Translations under genes and position numbers: made by a program | Source of the DNA: an uncultured Burkholderiales bacterium | GTDB lineage: Bacteria > Pseudomonadota > Gammaproteobacteria > Burkholderiales > Burkholderiaceae_C | Reading direction: 5' to 3' | Assembly (NCBI GenBank): GCA_903896615.1 | Contig: CAITYM010000014.1 | Span: 1-64,000, forward strand | Length of the DNA: 64,000 bases | Shown: positions 1-8,870 of the stretch, piece after piece | Layout of the letters: each line of letters opens with the position of its first letter | Numbering within the stretch: the first letter of the stretch is position 1 | The notes under the pieces: model-generated | The model's database searches: none | Told to the model about the DNA's origin: nothing | What the model saw: the letters and a program-made list of their open reading frames with translations, nothing else

Positions 1-356
1 CCCTGAGTGATTCCGTCGCACATCGCAGGCACCCCCCCAGCCACCTGAGCAGTTGCACCGCACAAACGGGCCTCATCTTTAATGATCTCGGGGAAGTTTC
101 TAAGTGGGGCATGTGCTGAGAGCATATCGTTATAGGCATTGATAATACCTATATTAGGCGCTCTTTCGCTGACAACTTTAAACCGATCTTTTACTGGCAT
201 TGCAGCTGTCGCATGAGCTACGTTGCCGCACCCTAATCTATCACTGCCTCTTTGACGCGATGCCATGACCTCAATTCGGCTTAGATACTCAAGACGAGTT
301 GTAAGGCTCTTAAGTTTGATACGCTCAGTTACTTTTTGTACAACGCTATGAATCAT
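1..356 (-). CDS. edd: 6-phosphogluconate dehydratase, N-terminal part (cut by window edge)
   Basis: The first 118 codons of a minus-strand gene run off the left edge of the window. The translation carries conserved blocks of the Edd branch of the IlvD/Edd dehydratases: a CGNVAHA block, YNDMLSAHAP, and GGVPAMCDGITQG, whose Cys lies in the conserved iron-sulfur region. The enzyme makes 2-keto-3-deoxy-6-phosphogluconate in the cytoplasmic Entner-Doudoroff pathway. The start is the ATG at 356; the upstream in-frame codon at 365-363 is a stop, which supports it. The ribosome site is weak. The nucleotidyltransferase gene lies 56 bases upstream on the same strand, so cotranscription is possible. Confidence 0.9.
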   Translation of the reverse strand, partial: MIHSVVQKVTERIKLKSLTTRLEYLSRIEVMASRQRGSDRLGCGNVAHATAAMPVKDRFKVVSERAPNIGIINAYNDMLSAHAPLRNFPEIIKDEARLCGATAQVAGGVPAMCDGITQ

Positions 357-412
357 AAGAGCCTATTAAATGTTTAATTCGGTGATTTTAAAATGTGAAG
401 TGCTGTGCACGC

Positions 413-1054
413 TTAATCTACTCTTGCTTGAGTATCCCACCTTGCGTGTGCTTCAGCCAAAAGTGCGGGCGTATCAACGTCAAAAACGCACCCAATATCT
501 TGAACCGCCACCAATTGAGGCGGGTAGGCATGCAATATATCCTTGGCACCTGAATCTCCCTTAAGTGCCAACAAATCCTTAAGGAAAGCTTTAGAAAAGG
601 CAACCGGATGCCCCCTTTGTCCCTCAAACACCGGGGCTAAGGTGACACGTGCCGCCTTCATTTGGTGAAGACTTTGCTCAATTAAACTTTGCTCGGCACA
701 AATCAAATCATTTGCTATCCGCGCTAAGGTTGCACTTTGGATAAGTGGCAAATCGCCCGGCAGTATCAGCCATCCCGTTGGCAACTGGGCAGGATCTTTA
801 AGTCCTGCTTGGATTGTTTGAGCAACTCCAAAGGCAATGCTATCGCCCATTCCCGGTTCGCTAAGGTGGGCTAAATCCTTTGGTTCTACAATCACATACT
901 TCAGACCACTACGTTGTATGCTTTGAATCACGTGTTCTTTGACACTCAAAGATCCCAATTTTGCATCAAGTTTACTGCCTACGCCTCCGTGAGCTCTAAA
1001 CCTCTCGCTGCGCCCTGCGCACAAAAGGACAACAGTAGGTAATTTTTGTTGCAT
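413..1054 (-). CDS. MobA/MocA-like nucleotidyltransferase
   Basis: A 213-residue protein of the NTP-transferase family that includes MobA, MocA and related cofactor nucleotidyltransferases. The N-terminus has the glycine/arginine nucleotide-binding loop (LLCAGRSERF) followed by SKL. The middle has the acidic motif PGDLP that binds metal and NTP. The C-terminal part has the family blocks GHPVAF, GDSGAKDIL and a final DVDTP. Such enzymes often cytidylate molybdopterin, but the substrate cannot be decided here and no molybdoenzyme gene is nearby. It is divergent from pdxH, with start codons close together, and has no clear Shine-Dalgarno sequence. Confidence 0.75.
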   Translation of the reverse strand: MQQKLPTVVLLCAGRSERFRAHGGVGSKLDAKLGSLSVKEHVIQSIQRSGLKYVIVEPKDLAHLSEPGMGDSIAFGVAQTIQAGLKDPAQLPTGWLILPGDLPLIQSATLARIANDLICAEQSLIEQSLHQMKAARVTLAPVFEGQRGHPVAFSKAFLKDLLALKGDSGAKDILHAYPPQLVAVQDIGCVFDVDTPALLAEAHARWDTQARVD

Positions 1055-1119
1055 GATAGTGGTTTGTTTTAATGTTTTTTCCCTTGGATGACAATTCTAA
1101 TCAACTCCGTAACTACTCC

Positions 1120-1788
1120 ATGTCCATTCAATCACTAGCCGATATGCGCAAGAGCTATGAGCTCAAAGAACTTAATGAAAAGGCATCCCATGAGTTGCCG
1201 CACCTGCAATTTGAAGCCTGGATAAGTGAAGCCATTGAATCAAAAATCCCCGAGCCCAATGCAATGACACTTGCCACCGTCGGTAGTGATCTGCGCCCAA
1301 GCACAAGGGTAGTACTCGTCAAAGGATCGGGACCTGAGGGCTTAATTTGGTACACCAACTACGAAAGTAGAAAGGGCAAAGAGTTGGACGGCAATCCATT
1401 TGCCTCACTGCAATTTCACTGGGTTGAATTGGAGCGAGTTGTGCGTATAGAGGGTAGGGTCGAGAAAATCAGCGAATCTGAGAGCGACTCTTACTTTAAC
1501 AGTAGACCCTTGGATTCACGAATTGGGGCCTGGGCAAGTCCGCAAAGTCAAGTCATTGCTTCTCGTACCTACCTAGTTACCCAAGCCGCCAAATTTGGAG
1601 CAAAGTTCTTACTGAACCCTCCTAGACCGCCTCATTGGGGGGGATATTTACTGCGTCCCGATCGATGGGAGTTTTGGCAGGGACGTCCTAACAGATTGCA
1701 CGACAGATTGCTTTATACAAAGGCAACTCATTTAGCCCCGACGGGAGAGACCAAAGAGCATTGGATTCGAGAAAGACTTGCACCTTGA
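1120..1788 (+). CDS. pdxH: Pyridoxamine 5'-phosphate oxidase
   Basis: Oxidises pyridoxine or pyridoxamine 5'-phosphate to pyridoxal 5'-phosphate using FMN. Family features are visible: the start [14 protein letters not shown], the FMN-binding block [33 protein letters not shown], the [13 protein letters not shown] block, and the C-terminal [14 protein letters not shown] with the substrate-binding Arg and His. A longer frame begins at ATG 1072, but the homologous part begins at codon 17, so ATG 1120 is chosen (222 residues). Neither start has a strong ribosome site. The gene is divergent from the nucleotidyltransferase gene. Confidence 0.93.
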   Translation: MSIQSLADMRKSYELKELNEKASHELPHLQFEAWISEAIESKIPEPNAMTLATVGSDLRPSTRVVLVKGSGPEGLIWYTNYESRKGKELDGNPFASLQFHWVELERVVRIEGRVEKISESESDSYFNSRPLDSRIGAWASPQSQVIASRTYLVTQAAKFGAKFLLNPPRPPHWGGYLLRPDRWEFWQGRPNRLHDRLLYTKATHLAPTGETKEHWIRERLAP

Positions 1789-1888
1789 ATTTTTCATTCA
1801 TGCAAGAGCCGCGTAAAAATGGGTCATCACTTAGTCTATAAAACCAAGAGACAACCCAAGATAAGCTCGGCGTTTGTAGATCCCTACA

Positions 1889-3187
1889 TTAATGGAACTG
1901 CTCTTCCTCAGTAGATCCAGTCAAAGCAGTAATAGAGGATCTTCCGCCTTGAACGACTGTAGTTACATCATCGAAATAACCGGTACCCACCTCTTGCTGA
2001 TGAGAAACAAAGGTGTAACCCCTATCCCTTGCGGCAAACTCAGGCTCTTGTACTTTCTCCACATATGCTGTCATGCCTCGTTTTGCGTAGTCCTGTGCAA
2101 GGTCAAACATGTTGTACCACATGGAGTGAATGCCCGCTAAGGTGATGAACTGGTATTTGTAACCCATTGCTGCTAATTCACGCTGAAATTTAGCAATCGT
2201 CGCATCATCCAAGTTTTTCTTCCAGTTAAAGGAAGGTGAACAGTTATAAGCCAGCAATTTGCCTGGAAATTTGCTTCGAATTGCTTCCGCAAATTTTCTA
2301 GCAAAATTCAAATCTGGTGTCCCAGTTTCACACCAAACCATATCGGCATACTCTGCATAAGCCAATCCTCTGGAGATGGCTTGCTCGATGCCCTTATGGG
2401 TTTTATAAAAACCCTCGGGCGTGCGCTCACCCGTTAAGAACGGCTTATCACGCTCATCGTAATCTGATGTTAATAGGTCAGCTGCTTCTGCGTCGGTTCT
2501 TGCCAAAATCACAGTAGGCACACCCATTACATCCGCCGCTAGTCGAGCAGAAATGAGCTTTTGAACTGATTCATTTGTAGGCAATAAAACTTTTCCACCT
2601 AAATGTCCACACTTCTTAGCAGATGAGAGCTGATCTTCAAAGTGAACACCAGCTGCTCCGTTTTTGATGAGTGATTTGCAAAGTTCGAACGCATTTAATA
2701 CTCCGCCAAAACCTGCCTCGGCGTCAGCCACAATTGGAGCAAAATAATCAATATAGCCAGCGTCACCGGGATTAACGCCCTTTGCCCATTGAATCTCATC
2801 AGCACGCTCAAACGTATTGTTGATTTTTTCAACCATTTTGGGAACCGAATCAACGGGATACAAGGACTGATCAGGATACATGGATGCATAAGTGTTGTTG
2901 TCTGCTGCAACTTGCCAACCAGATAAGTAAATGGCCTTTATGCCTGCTTTAACTTGTTGCATAGCTTGCCCACCAGTAAGTGCACCCAAGCAGTTGACAT
3001 ATTCTTCGATGGTGACCAAATCCCATAATTTCTCAGCTCCGTTTTGAGCCAATGTATATTCCTTACGAATTGAGCCACGAAGACGTACAACGTCCTCTGC
3101 CGTGTAGCCTCGCTTGATACCTTTCCAACGGGGATTGGTATCCCAATCTTTTTGAATTGCTGCTGCCTCTGCTTTACGTGTACTCAT
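1889..3187 (-). CDS. aceA: Isocitrate lyase
   Basis: Cleaves isocitrate to glyoxylate and succinate in the glyoxylate shunt. The 432-residue protein has the signature [11 protein letters not shown] with the catalytic Cys, the block [12 protein letters not shown], and the [10 protein letters not shown] block. An upstream in-frame start at 3265 exists, but the ATG at 3187 is preceded by an AGGGAG ribosome site and matches the family start ([15 protein letters not shown]), so it is preferred. No malate synthase gene lies alongside. Two matching 15-base palindromes about 190 and 275 bases upstream may control it. Confidence 0.95.
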   Translation of the reverse strand: MSTRKAEAAAIQKDWDTNPRWKGIKRGYTAEDVVRLRGSIRKEYTLAQNGAEKLWDLVTIEEYVNCLGALTGGQAMQQVKAGIKAIYLSGWQVAADNNTYASMYPDQSLYPVDSVPKMVEKINNTFERADEIQWAKGVNPGDAGYIDYFAPIVADAEAGFGGVLNAFELCKSLIKNGAAGVHFEDQLSSAKKCGHLGGKVLLPTNESVQKLISARLAADVMGVPTVILARTDAEAADLLTSDYDERDKPFLTGERTPEGFYKTHKGIEQAISRGLAYAEYADMVWCETGTPDLNFARKFAEAIRSKFPGKLLAYNCSPSFNWKKNLDDATIAKFQRELAAMGYKYQFITLAGIHSMWYNMFDLAQDYAKRGMTAYVEKVQEPEFAARDRGYTFVSHQQEVGTGYFDDVTTVVQGGRSSITALTGSTEEEQFH

Positions 3188-3371
3188 TGTGCTAGCTCCC
3201 TTAGTAATAAATAATTGACTGAAACCTATCCCTTTTCTTGCCCCCGGCTTTGTCGTCCTTTTCAAAGGATCTGATGCACTCAGTTTATGAGTTAATTTTA
3301 GAAAAAATCGATTTGCTGCGTCGCAACAATAATATATTTAAATGTTTAAAATCATATAGTTATATTAATAA

Positions 3372-3386
3372 TTTCACAATGCGAAA
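3372..3386. promoter_or_regulatory. Palindromic operator-like site 1 upstream of aceA
   Basis: The sequence TTTCACAATGCGAAA is a near-perfect inverted repeat with arms TTTCnCA and TGnGAAA. A second copy lies 83 bases away between centres, close to eight helical turns. Two spaced copies of one palindrome upstream of a tightly regulated gene suggest a dimeric repressor or activator, perhaps of the IclR type. The regulator identity is inference only. Confidence 0.5.
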
Positions 3387-3454
3387 GACTTATCTGCACC
3401 GTGATATTAGGATAAGTCAATTCAGAATTTGGTTTTTTATGTTGCAACGCACAA

Positions 3455-3469
3455 TTTCATAATGCGAAA
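3455..3469. promoter_or_regulatory. Palindromic operator-like site 2 upstream of aceA
   Basis: The sequence TTTCATAATGCGAAA differs from site 1 at one position and keeps the same dyad. Its spacing from site 1 would put both on the same face of the DNA helix. Confidence 0.5.
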
Positions 3470-3635
3470 TTTATTACCTTATGAAATGGCAACAAAGCTC
3501 TTTTCAGTGAACTTTATAAAACAAATGAGAATTTGTAGAAAAAATGAGCGGCTTAATTTATCAATTAGATATAAGAGAAAACATATCCGGAGATCTAAAG
3601 ATCTCAAAGCACGCTACGGGGCAAGCATTTAGTAA

Positions 3636-4472
3636 TTATGGATTGCACTTCGGACATTTAGAGGGGTCCGCAAATTTTTCAGCTACAACTAACTCAGTCC
3701 TGAAATTACATTTGATACAAGACCATACTTCAGCAATTGGAAGATGCGTTGGCATAGAGCAATGAAGGCAGCGCAACCCCTTCCTTAAATCTGTAACTTG
3801 GAAACCTGGAAATTTACACTCTGGGCATAAGGAATTTAACTTCCGTGATAAGTCTTCAGTAGCTTTCAAAATATTTGCCATTCGGGTGGGATTTGCGTGA
3901 GCTCTTAGATCATTTTCGAGGAATATTTTTCCTTGCTTGGATTTCTGCCTTGCCCACTGAATCGCTGCTTCCAGTGATTCGATGTCGTTAATTCCCTTTT
4001 TGAATTCTGGATGGTATTCGTCATCAGGACGAACAATAAGTTGATGACTTGGAAAATTTGCAATCTCTAAGAACCCCTCAACCTCATCGAAATTACTTAT
4101 GCTCTTACTAGCGCTTTGTGCCGCTCCACCGGAATGCCCCACTATTTCGATACTACGTAAGTCATCAATCAAAATTACTAATTCGTAATTCCAGGGTAGT
4201 ATCCCAGTGTATGGATCATTTGAGAACGCTCCCTCACTCGCAACTCCGGTTGTTAAACCAGATATTTGCATGCCTATTCGCGCTTTCTCTCTAGCCGCTT
4301 CGAGTTGAGAACCAAATCTAGGAATTTCACGAGTAAAAGTGCCAAGCTGGTCAGTGTCAAAGTCAGTTACATGTATTATTTCTATGCCGTTCGAGACTGA
4401 TAACAGGGGTGAGATAACAATCTCTTTCCCATGTTGCGTGAGTAAACTGGCTTTTGTGCTGGAATAAACCAT
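3636..4472 (-). CDS. DUF6671-like protein with C-terminal zinc ribbons
   Basis: Function unknown. The N-terminal half contains TKASLLTQHGKE and TDQLGTFTREIPR, blocks I associate with the DUF6671 family. The C-terminal quarter has four CxxC pairs (CPEC, CLHC, CIKC, CPKC), which would form two zinc ribbons. No signal peptide or membrane segment is seen, so it should be cytoplasmic. ATG 4472 gives 278 residues and lies 20 bases past the permease stop. A TTG at 4517 would give 293 residues and overlap the permease gene by 25 bases. Its position directly behind sbtA suggests a linked role, perhaps regulation of the permease, but this is inference. Confidence 0.65.
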   Translation of the reverse strand: MVYSSTKASLLTQHGKEIVISPLLSVSNGIEIIHVTDFDTDQLGTFTREIPRFGSQLEAAREKARIGMQISGLTTGVASEGAFSNDPYTGILPWNYELVILIDDLRSIEIVGHSGGAAQSASKSISNFDEVEGFLEIANFPSHQLIVRPDDEYHPEFKKGINDIESLEAAIQWARQKSKQGKIFLENDLRAHANPTRMANILKATEDLSRKLNSLCPECKFPGFQVTDLRKGLRCLHCSMPTHLPIAEVWSCIKCNFRTELVVAEKFADPSKCPKCNP

Positions 4473-4492
4473 CTTTTTACAAAAAGGGTTTC

Positions 4493-5452
4493 TTACATCA
4501 AATATTTCGCGATCCAACTGTAGGCAGGAATACCTATGATTATGTTTAACGGAAACGTGATCGCTAAGGACGTACCCATATACAAAGCTGGATTAACTTC
4601 AGGCATAGCGTGACGTAGCACGGCAGGAACAGCAATGTACGATGCACTAGCGGCCAGTAACATCAACAAAATTGAATCTCCCAGGGGAATCTGAAGTAAA
4701 TGGCAAAAACCGAGGGCAATAAAGGCATGAATAGGTGGGGCTCCAAAAGAATAGAGGAAGGCAATGACGGGCTTTCCTTTTAACTCACCCATATTTTTAG
4801 CCGCAAGCAATCCCATATCCAACAAAAAAAAGGCCAACAACCCTTTGAAGAGGTCTATTGAAAAAGGTGCCATTACTTTGTGACCATACTCTCCAGATAC
4901 AAGTCCCACAACTAGAGATCCTAGTAAAAGAAGTTGCCCCCCATCTGTAAATGATTCATGAAGCACTGTTCCAATGGAGATGTGCTTTTGATGGGTCCCT
5001 TGGCGTTGTTGCCTTATTCTGTTAGCAAGGATAATGGCAATTACTATAGCGGGAGATTCCATCAAAGCCATCGCTGCTGCCATATGCCCGCCGTAAGTTA
5101 TTCCGCTCAAATCCAGCGCCTGTGTCGTTGTGATGAATGTAACCGCACTAATGGAGCCATAAGTTGCGGAAATAGCTGCGGCATCCAAAGGAGCAAGCTT
5201 TATTTTCAAGAGGTTATATCCTACTATTGGAATGACTATGGCTAAACCTATTGCAAGCCCAAGGCTCGTTCCAATATCAGGCGTGAAACCAGATTGGTTA
5301 AGGGCGAAACCACCCTTAAGTCCAAGGGCCATTAATAAGTAGAGGGAGAGAAATCTAGAAATAGGCTGTGGTATTTCTAAATTAGATTTCACCAAGCCTG
5401 CAAAAACCCCGAAAATGAAAAACAAAATGGATGGGTCTAATAGATTTGTCAT
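4493..5452 (-). CDS. sbtA: SbtA-type sodium-dependent bicarbonate permease
   Basis: A 319-residue inner-membrane protein with about ten hydrophobic segments. The N-terminal block FGVFAGLVKSNLEIP, followed by LSLYLLMALGLKGGFAL, is typical of the SbtA (formerly DUF897) family of sodium/bicarbonate symporters. The repeated half contains LLLGSLVVGLVSG and LLAFFLLDMGLLAA, consistent with the inverted-repeat fold. In cyanobacteria SbtA is controlled by the PII-like SbtB; no SbtB gene is next to it here, and a zinc-ribbon protein follows instead. It is divergent from a LysR regulator across 84 bases. The substrate is inferred from the family. Confidence 0.85.
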   Translation of the reverse strand: MTNLLDPSILFFIFGVFAGLVKSNLEIPQPISRFLSLYLLMALGLKGGFALNQSGFTPDIGTSLGLAIGLAIVIPIVGYNLLKIKLAPLDAAAISATYGSISAVTFITTTQALDLSGITYGGHMAAAMALMESPAIVIAIILANRIRQQRQGTHQKHISIGTVLHESFTDGGQLLLLGSLVVGLVSGEYGHKVMAPFSIDLFKGLLAFFLLDMGLLAAKNMGELKGKPVIAFLYSFGAPPIHAFIALGFCHLLQIPLGDSILLMLLAASASYIAVPAVLRHAMPEVNPALYMGTSLAITFPLNIIIGIPAYSWIAKYLM

Positions 5453-5523
5453 TTAGTCTCCTTTTTTACCAATGATAAAAAAAATCATATATAAAGTAAA
5501 ATCAATAATTCATCGACTATATA

Positions 5524-5537
5524 TAGATAAATATCTA
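5524..5537. promoter_or_regulatory. Dyad at the start of the LysR gene
   Basis: The 14-base sequence TAGATAAATATCTA has arms TAGATA and TATCTA and ends on the first base of the LysR start codon. A second weak dyad (ATGAT, 7-base gap, ATCAT) lies at 5472-5488. LysR proteins usually bind such dyads in a divergent promoter and repress themselves. The binding role is inference. Confidence 0.35.
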
Positions 5538-6454
5538 TGCATATTACCTTTCGTCAATTAAGACTTTTCTTAGCGCTGGCGGATACAGGAAGTGTGAGCG
5601 CTGCAGCCAGAGTTGTTCATGTCACCCAACCTACCGCCTCAATGCAATTAAAGGAAATCACAGATTCGGTTGGGTTAGCGCTATACGAAGTGGTGTCTCG
5701 CAGAGTTCATCTCACTCAAGCGGGCTACGAACTGGCTAAAACAGCAAGAGCCATCTCACATGAATGGGAAGCATTTGAGCAGCACACGCTGGGATTAAAA
5801 GGGCTCACAAAAGGCCGGCTTAAGGTAGCCGTTGTAAGCACTGCAAAATATTTCATCCCTAGATTACTGGGTACGTTTTGTGAAAAATATCCGGAAATTG
5901 AGATTGCTTTGGAGATCCTTAATAGGGACGGCGTCGTCAAGCGTCTTGAGGAAAACTTGGATGATCTTTATATCATGTCCCAGCCTCCGGTGAATATAGA
6001 AATTGAGGATGAAGCTTTTATGCCAAATCCTTTGGTGCTTATAGCGCCAAAAAATCATAAGCTTGCCAAGCAGAAAAATATTCAACTTAATTCATTAAAG
6101 AATGAAAAATTTATATTTAGAGAAACGGGTTCAGGAACTCGGATGTCAACTGATTTTCATTTTAAAAAATTAAAATTCAAGCCTAACGTACGCCTAGAGC
6201 TAGGCAGCAATGAGGCGATTAAACAAGCCGTTGTTGGCGGTCTGGGACTAGCCGTGCTCTCAGAGTACTCGTTGGGCGATTCAAGCAATAAGCATGATGT
6301 GGCTGTGCTCAAGTGTATGGATTTCCCAATCGAATCGAGTTGGCACATCGTCAGCGCCAAAGGCAAAAAGCCCTCACCAATTTCCAAAGTATTTAGAGAT
6401 CATTTGTTAGATTATGTAAGGGGCCAAAGTAACGGGAATATAAGCCTGTCTTGA
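5537..6454 (+). CDS. LysR-family regulator, CbbR-like
   Basis: A 305-residue transcription factor. Residues 1-60 form the LysR winged helix-turn-helix (FRQLRLFLALADTGSVSAAARVVHVTQPTASMQLKEI). The rest is a periplasmic-binding-protein-like effector domain, including the block VKQAVVGGLGLAVLSEYSL in its family form. The N-terminus and effector domain resemble CbbR/RbcR-like regulators, but no RuBisCO or other carbon-fixation gene is in the window. The divergent arrangement with sbtA makes sbtA the most likely target. No Shine-Dalgarno sequence precedes the ATG. Confidence 0.88.
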   Translation: MHITFRQLRLFLALADTGSVSAAARVVHVTQPTASMQLKEITDSVGLALYEVVSRRVHLTQAGYELAKTARAISHEWEAFEQHTLGLKGLTKGRLKVAVVSTAKYFIPRLLGTFCEKYPEIEIALEILNRDGVVKRLEENLDDLYIMSQPPVNIEIEDEAFMPNPLVLIAPKNHKLAKQKNIQLNSLKNEKFIFRETGSGTRMSTDFHFKKLKFKPNVRLELGSNEAIKQAVVGGLGLAVLSEYSLGDSSNKHDVAVLKCMDFPIESSWHIVSAKGKKPSPISKVFRDHLLDYVRGQSNGNISLS

Positions 6455-6555
6455 CTCATTTAGGAAGAGATTTATGTGCTACGGACAACAACAGTCTAAC
6501 TATTAATAACTTTCCCTATGGTGGACTCTTTAAGAATCACACTGAATGCAGTAAA

Positions 6556-8019
6556 TCAAAATTCATAGTGCAATCTTAGGCTCCCCACGTTAACAGGCCC
6601 TCTGCTTGCGTTATAGGCTGGATTTGTTATGCGTTGAAAATCCGTTGATAGAAAAAAACCTTTTGCCAATTTAGCACTATAGTAAGTTTCTAATATTTGT
6701 TCAGGTTTGTATTCTAGGGCACTATCTCCGATAAACATAGTCATTCCACCCTTTTGAAGGTATTGAATTTCAGCACCAGAGATTGCATTGACTGCAAGTG
6801 CAAATCCAAAAGTATCTTCCTCCCTTCTCCAAGCTCTCCCCTTCAGGCTGGAGCCAAAACTAACCGAGCGACCTATATCTAGTGTTTGTGTTTCAGTTTG
6901 ATCATTGTTCCAACTCCAACGACCAAATATACCTAGATCACTGGTAATGGCTTGCTCTGCATTGATACCGTAGCCATACATGCTCTGATTCACAGAACGC
7001 GCGGTTAATATATTGGGTAAGGCGCCATTTTGCTGTCCCTGCAAAATTGCGTCTTGGTATGTGGCCATATACGCATGTTGTCTAAAAATTATTGCCCTTA
7101 ATTTACCGGGTAGCTCGCCCAATAAATGGGAGCGAGTTACTTCCAGTTGATCCTCATAGTCTTTTTTTAGTGAATAATCTAACTGCAGGATATTGGGACT
7201 TGTTGGTAGTGATAATCTTCCAACCTTGAATACCCACTCGTCTTGATACCACTCAGCAACAAGGCCGTATGTAAATCCTCTAGCATCTGCGGCGTAGCTG
7301 TAAGCACCGCTTGAGAACGTTGAGAAATTTAGAAACTGTAGTCTTGGATCATGACTATAGGTATTCATGTCAAAAAAATCTAGCGACGCTACTTTACCGT
7401 AAGTCAGAACGATTCGATTCTTATCTACCGTTGTTCCTAGTTGGTTGACGACATCGGGCGTTACCTTTTCTTCACCACCGCCTAGCCCTATGGTTTGCCT
7501 TACAAACGCTCTTGCAGAATAAAAGATAGCTGGAATATACATTCCCTTTTGAAGCTCGCCGTTTTGAAAACCGCCCAGTCCTACTAATGCTTTTGAAAAC
7601 GGCTCGCCCTCGAAAATCTCAGGGTTGTAGTAAGCTTCAGCGCCTTGCCAAAGCCTTGTGCCTAAATAGAGCGTAGAACTCCAAGTAAAGCTTCTATCAC
7701 TATCACCCTGTGTTTGATTCAATAAACTATTAGCACCTGAATACGGCGAATAGAAGTTGTTTTTACGTTGCTCTAGATAGGTACTTTGAGCGTGCACACT
7801 CCACAACTCATTATCTGGACCACTAGTCCCCCCAATACTCTGTCTAACTTCGCTGCCTACTTCGGTATCACCTTGAACTACAAAATTTGTTCGCATTGAG
7901 GTGTTTGCACCCCCTGGCGTTTCAATTGTTTGACCTAATGCAAAATCACAAAAGGGTTCCAAGCCTATGATCATAATTAGGAAGACAATTCCCCTTTTTG
8001 TTATGAGATGTAAATTCAT
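6556..8019 (-). CDS. OprB-family outer-membrane porin
   Basis: A 487-residue beta-barrel protein. An N-terminal signal peptide of about 29 residues ends near FALGQ. The mature part has alternating hydrophobic strands and ends in HYEF, a C-terminal Phe typical of outer-membrane barrels recognised by BamA. Blocks such as LGTRLWQGAEAYYNPEIFEG, HDPRLQFLN and YGYGINAEQ are characteristic of the OprB-like carbohydrate porin family. It stands alone with no transporter genes beside it. A Fur-box-like site lies 53-71 bases upstream of the start, suggesting iron control rather than sugar control; the transported substrate is unknown. Confidence 0.82.
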   Translation of the reverse strand: MNLHLITKRGIVFLIMIIGLEPFCDFALGQTIETPGGANTSMRTNFVVQGDTEVGSEVRQSIGGTSGPDNELWSVHAQSTYLEQRKNNFYSPYSGANSLLNQTQGDSDRSFTWSSTLYLGTRLWQGAEAYYNPEIFEGEPFSKALVGLGGFQNGELQKGMYIPAIFYSARAFVRQTIGLGGGEEKVTPDVVNQLGTTVDKNRIVLTYGKVASLDFFDMNTYSHDPRLQFLNFSTFSSGAYSYAADARGFTYGLVAEWYQDEWVFKVGRLSLPTSPNILQLDYSLKKDYEDQLEVTRSHLLGELPGKLRAIIFRQHAYMATYQDAILQGQQNGALPNILTARSVNQSMYGYGINAEQAITSDLGIFGRWSWNNDQTETQTLDIGRSVSFGSSLKGRAWRREEDTFGFALAVNAISGAEIQYLQKGGMTMFIGDSALEYKPEQILETYYSAKLAKGFFLSTDFQRITNPAYNASRGPVNVGSLRLHYEF

Positions 8020-8520
8020 GCGTATTTATTTATGTTTTGAATTATTTGATTTAAAGCAAATTATATAACCAAATGAGAATGATTCTTATTTGCAATAATT
8101 ACATTAAAACGCATTTAATTAATCATTTAAAGCTTATATTAATACTTAATTGGTATATTTATAGCATATTTTAATATGGCACTTAAATAAAATTCAAAAA
8201 AGGTAATTGACGCTTTGAAAGTGCTTTGAGATAAAACAAGCACATTTTTTTAAGAGAACCCCCAATATCGAAAATATAAGCCTCATCGTGATTTGCAATT
8301 ATTAAGTCCAAGCTCTCATTACAAAAGAGCCTTAAGTTAGAACAACTTTATGCACCCCAAGTTGATTAATCCTTGACTACGCAGATCGCGCATAAGTCTT
8401 GAACATTTAAATAGATGAACTGGTAGTGGCTAAATGAACAAGCAAGCTCACCGTATTTGTACAGATTCCTAAAAAAACCAACTGTAATAGAATGACTGCA
8501 CAACCTAACAAAGTCAAATC
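8020..8520. other. AT-rich non-coding region between porin and lipoprotein genes
   Basis: About 500 bases with no credible gene. It contains the Fur-box-like site at its left end and must hold the promoters of the porin (minus) and the small lipoprotein (plus). No repeats, tRNA or clear hairpin were found in the rest. Confidence 0.6.
8072..8090. promoter_or_regulatory. Fur-box-like operator upstream of the porin
   Basis: The 19 bases AATGAGAATGATTCTTATT match the Fur 7-1-7 core TGATAATnATTATCA at 12 of 15 positions when the free centre is counted. Its location 53-71 bases upstream of the porin start is where an iron repressor would block transcription. Confidence 0.6.
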
Positions 8521-8856
8521 ATGAAAAGCTCAAATACGATTATCTGCATAGCCCTTGGATTAGTGTATTTATACCTATCCGGATGCGCTTCACACATGAT
8601 TGAAGTTCGACCCGGCTCAGTCAATGTCAACCTACAGAGCTCAAATAACGTGATCTCATGCAAGCCAATGGGCAAGGTAACTGTTAGCGTTATGACTGAA
8701 TTTGGTTTTTACACAAGAAGCGCTGATGATGTTGAGTCAAACTTAGTACAAATGGCAAGGAATAGTGCGATTGATAGTGGTGCTGATACTATAGTTAAAG
8801 AAGAAATGACTGAGTATGGACGCCGCACATTTGCAACCTATAAATGTCAACGCTAA
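8521..8856 (+). CDS. Small lipoprotein, DUF4156-like
   Basis: A 111-residue protein with a signal peptide and a lipobox LSGC at residues 19-22, so the mature protein is expected to be lipid-anchored at Cys22. The body has two further cysteines (in SCKPMG and YKCQR) and a conserved-looking block NLVQMARNSAIDSGADTI, which fits DUF4156 lipoproteins of unknown function. It is convergent with the small coiled-coil gene to its right. No Shine-Dalgarno sequence is evident. Confidence 0.7.
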   Translation: MKSSNTIICIALGLVYLYLSGCASHMIEVRPGSVNVNLQSSNNVISCKPMGKVTVSVMTEFGFYTRSADDVESNLVQMARNSAIDSGADTIVKEEMTEYGRRTFATYKCQR

Positions 8857-8870
8857 TGCAAGGTCATTTA

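Larger units (their letters stand above)
3188..3635. other. AT-rich non-coding region upstream of aceA
   Basis: About 450 bases with no convincing gene on either strand. The region is AT-rich and holds the two palindromes listed separately, plus a GTTGCAAC palindrome at 3441-3448. It should contain the aceA promoter on the minus strand. The short frames in it have no homology that I recognise. Confidence 0.6.
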
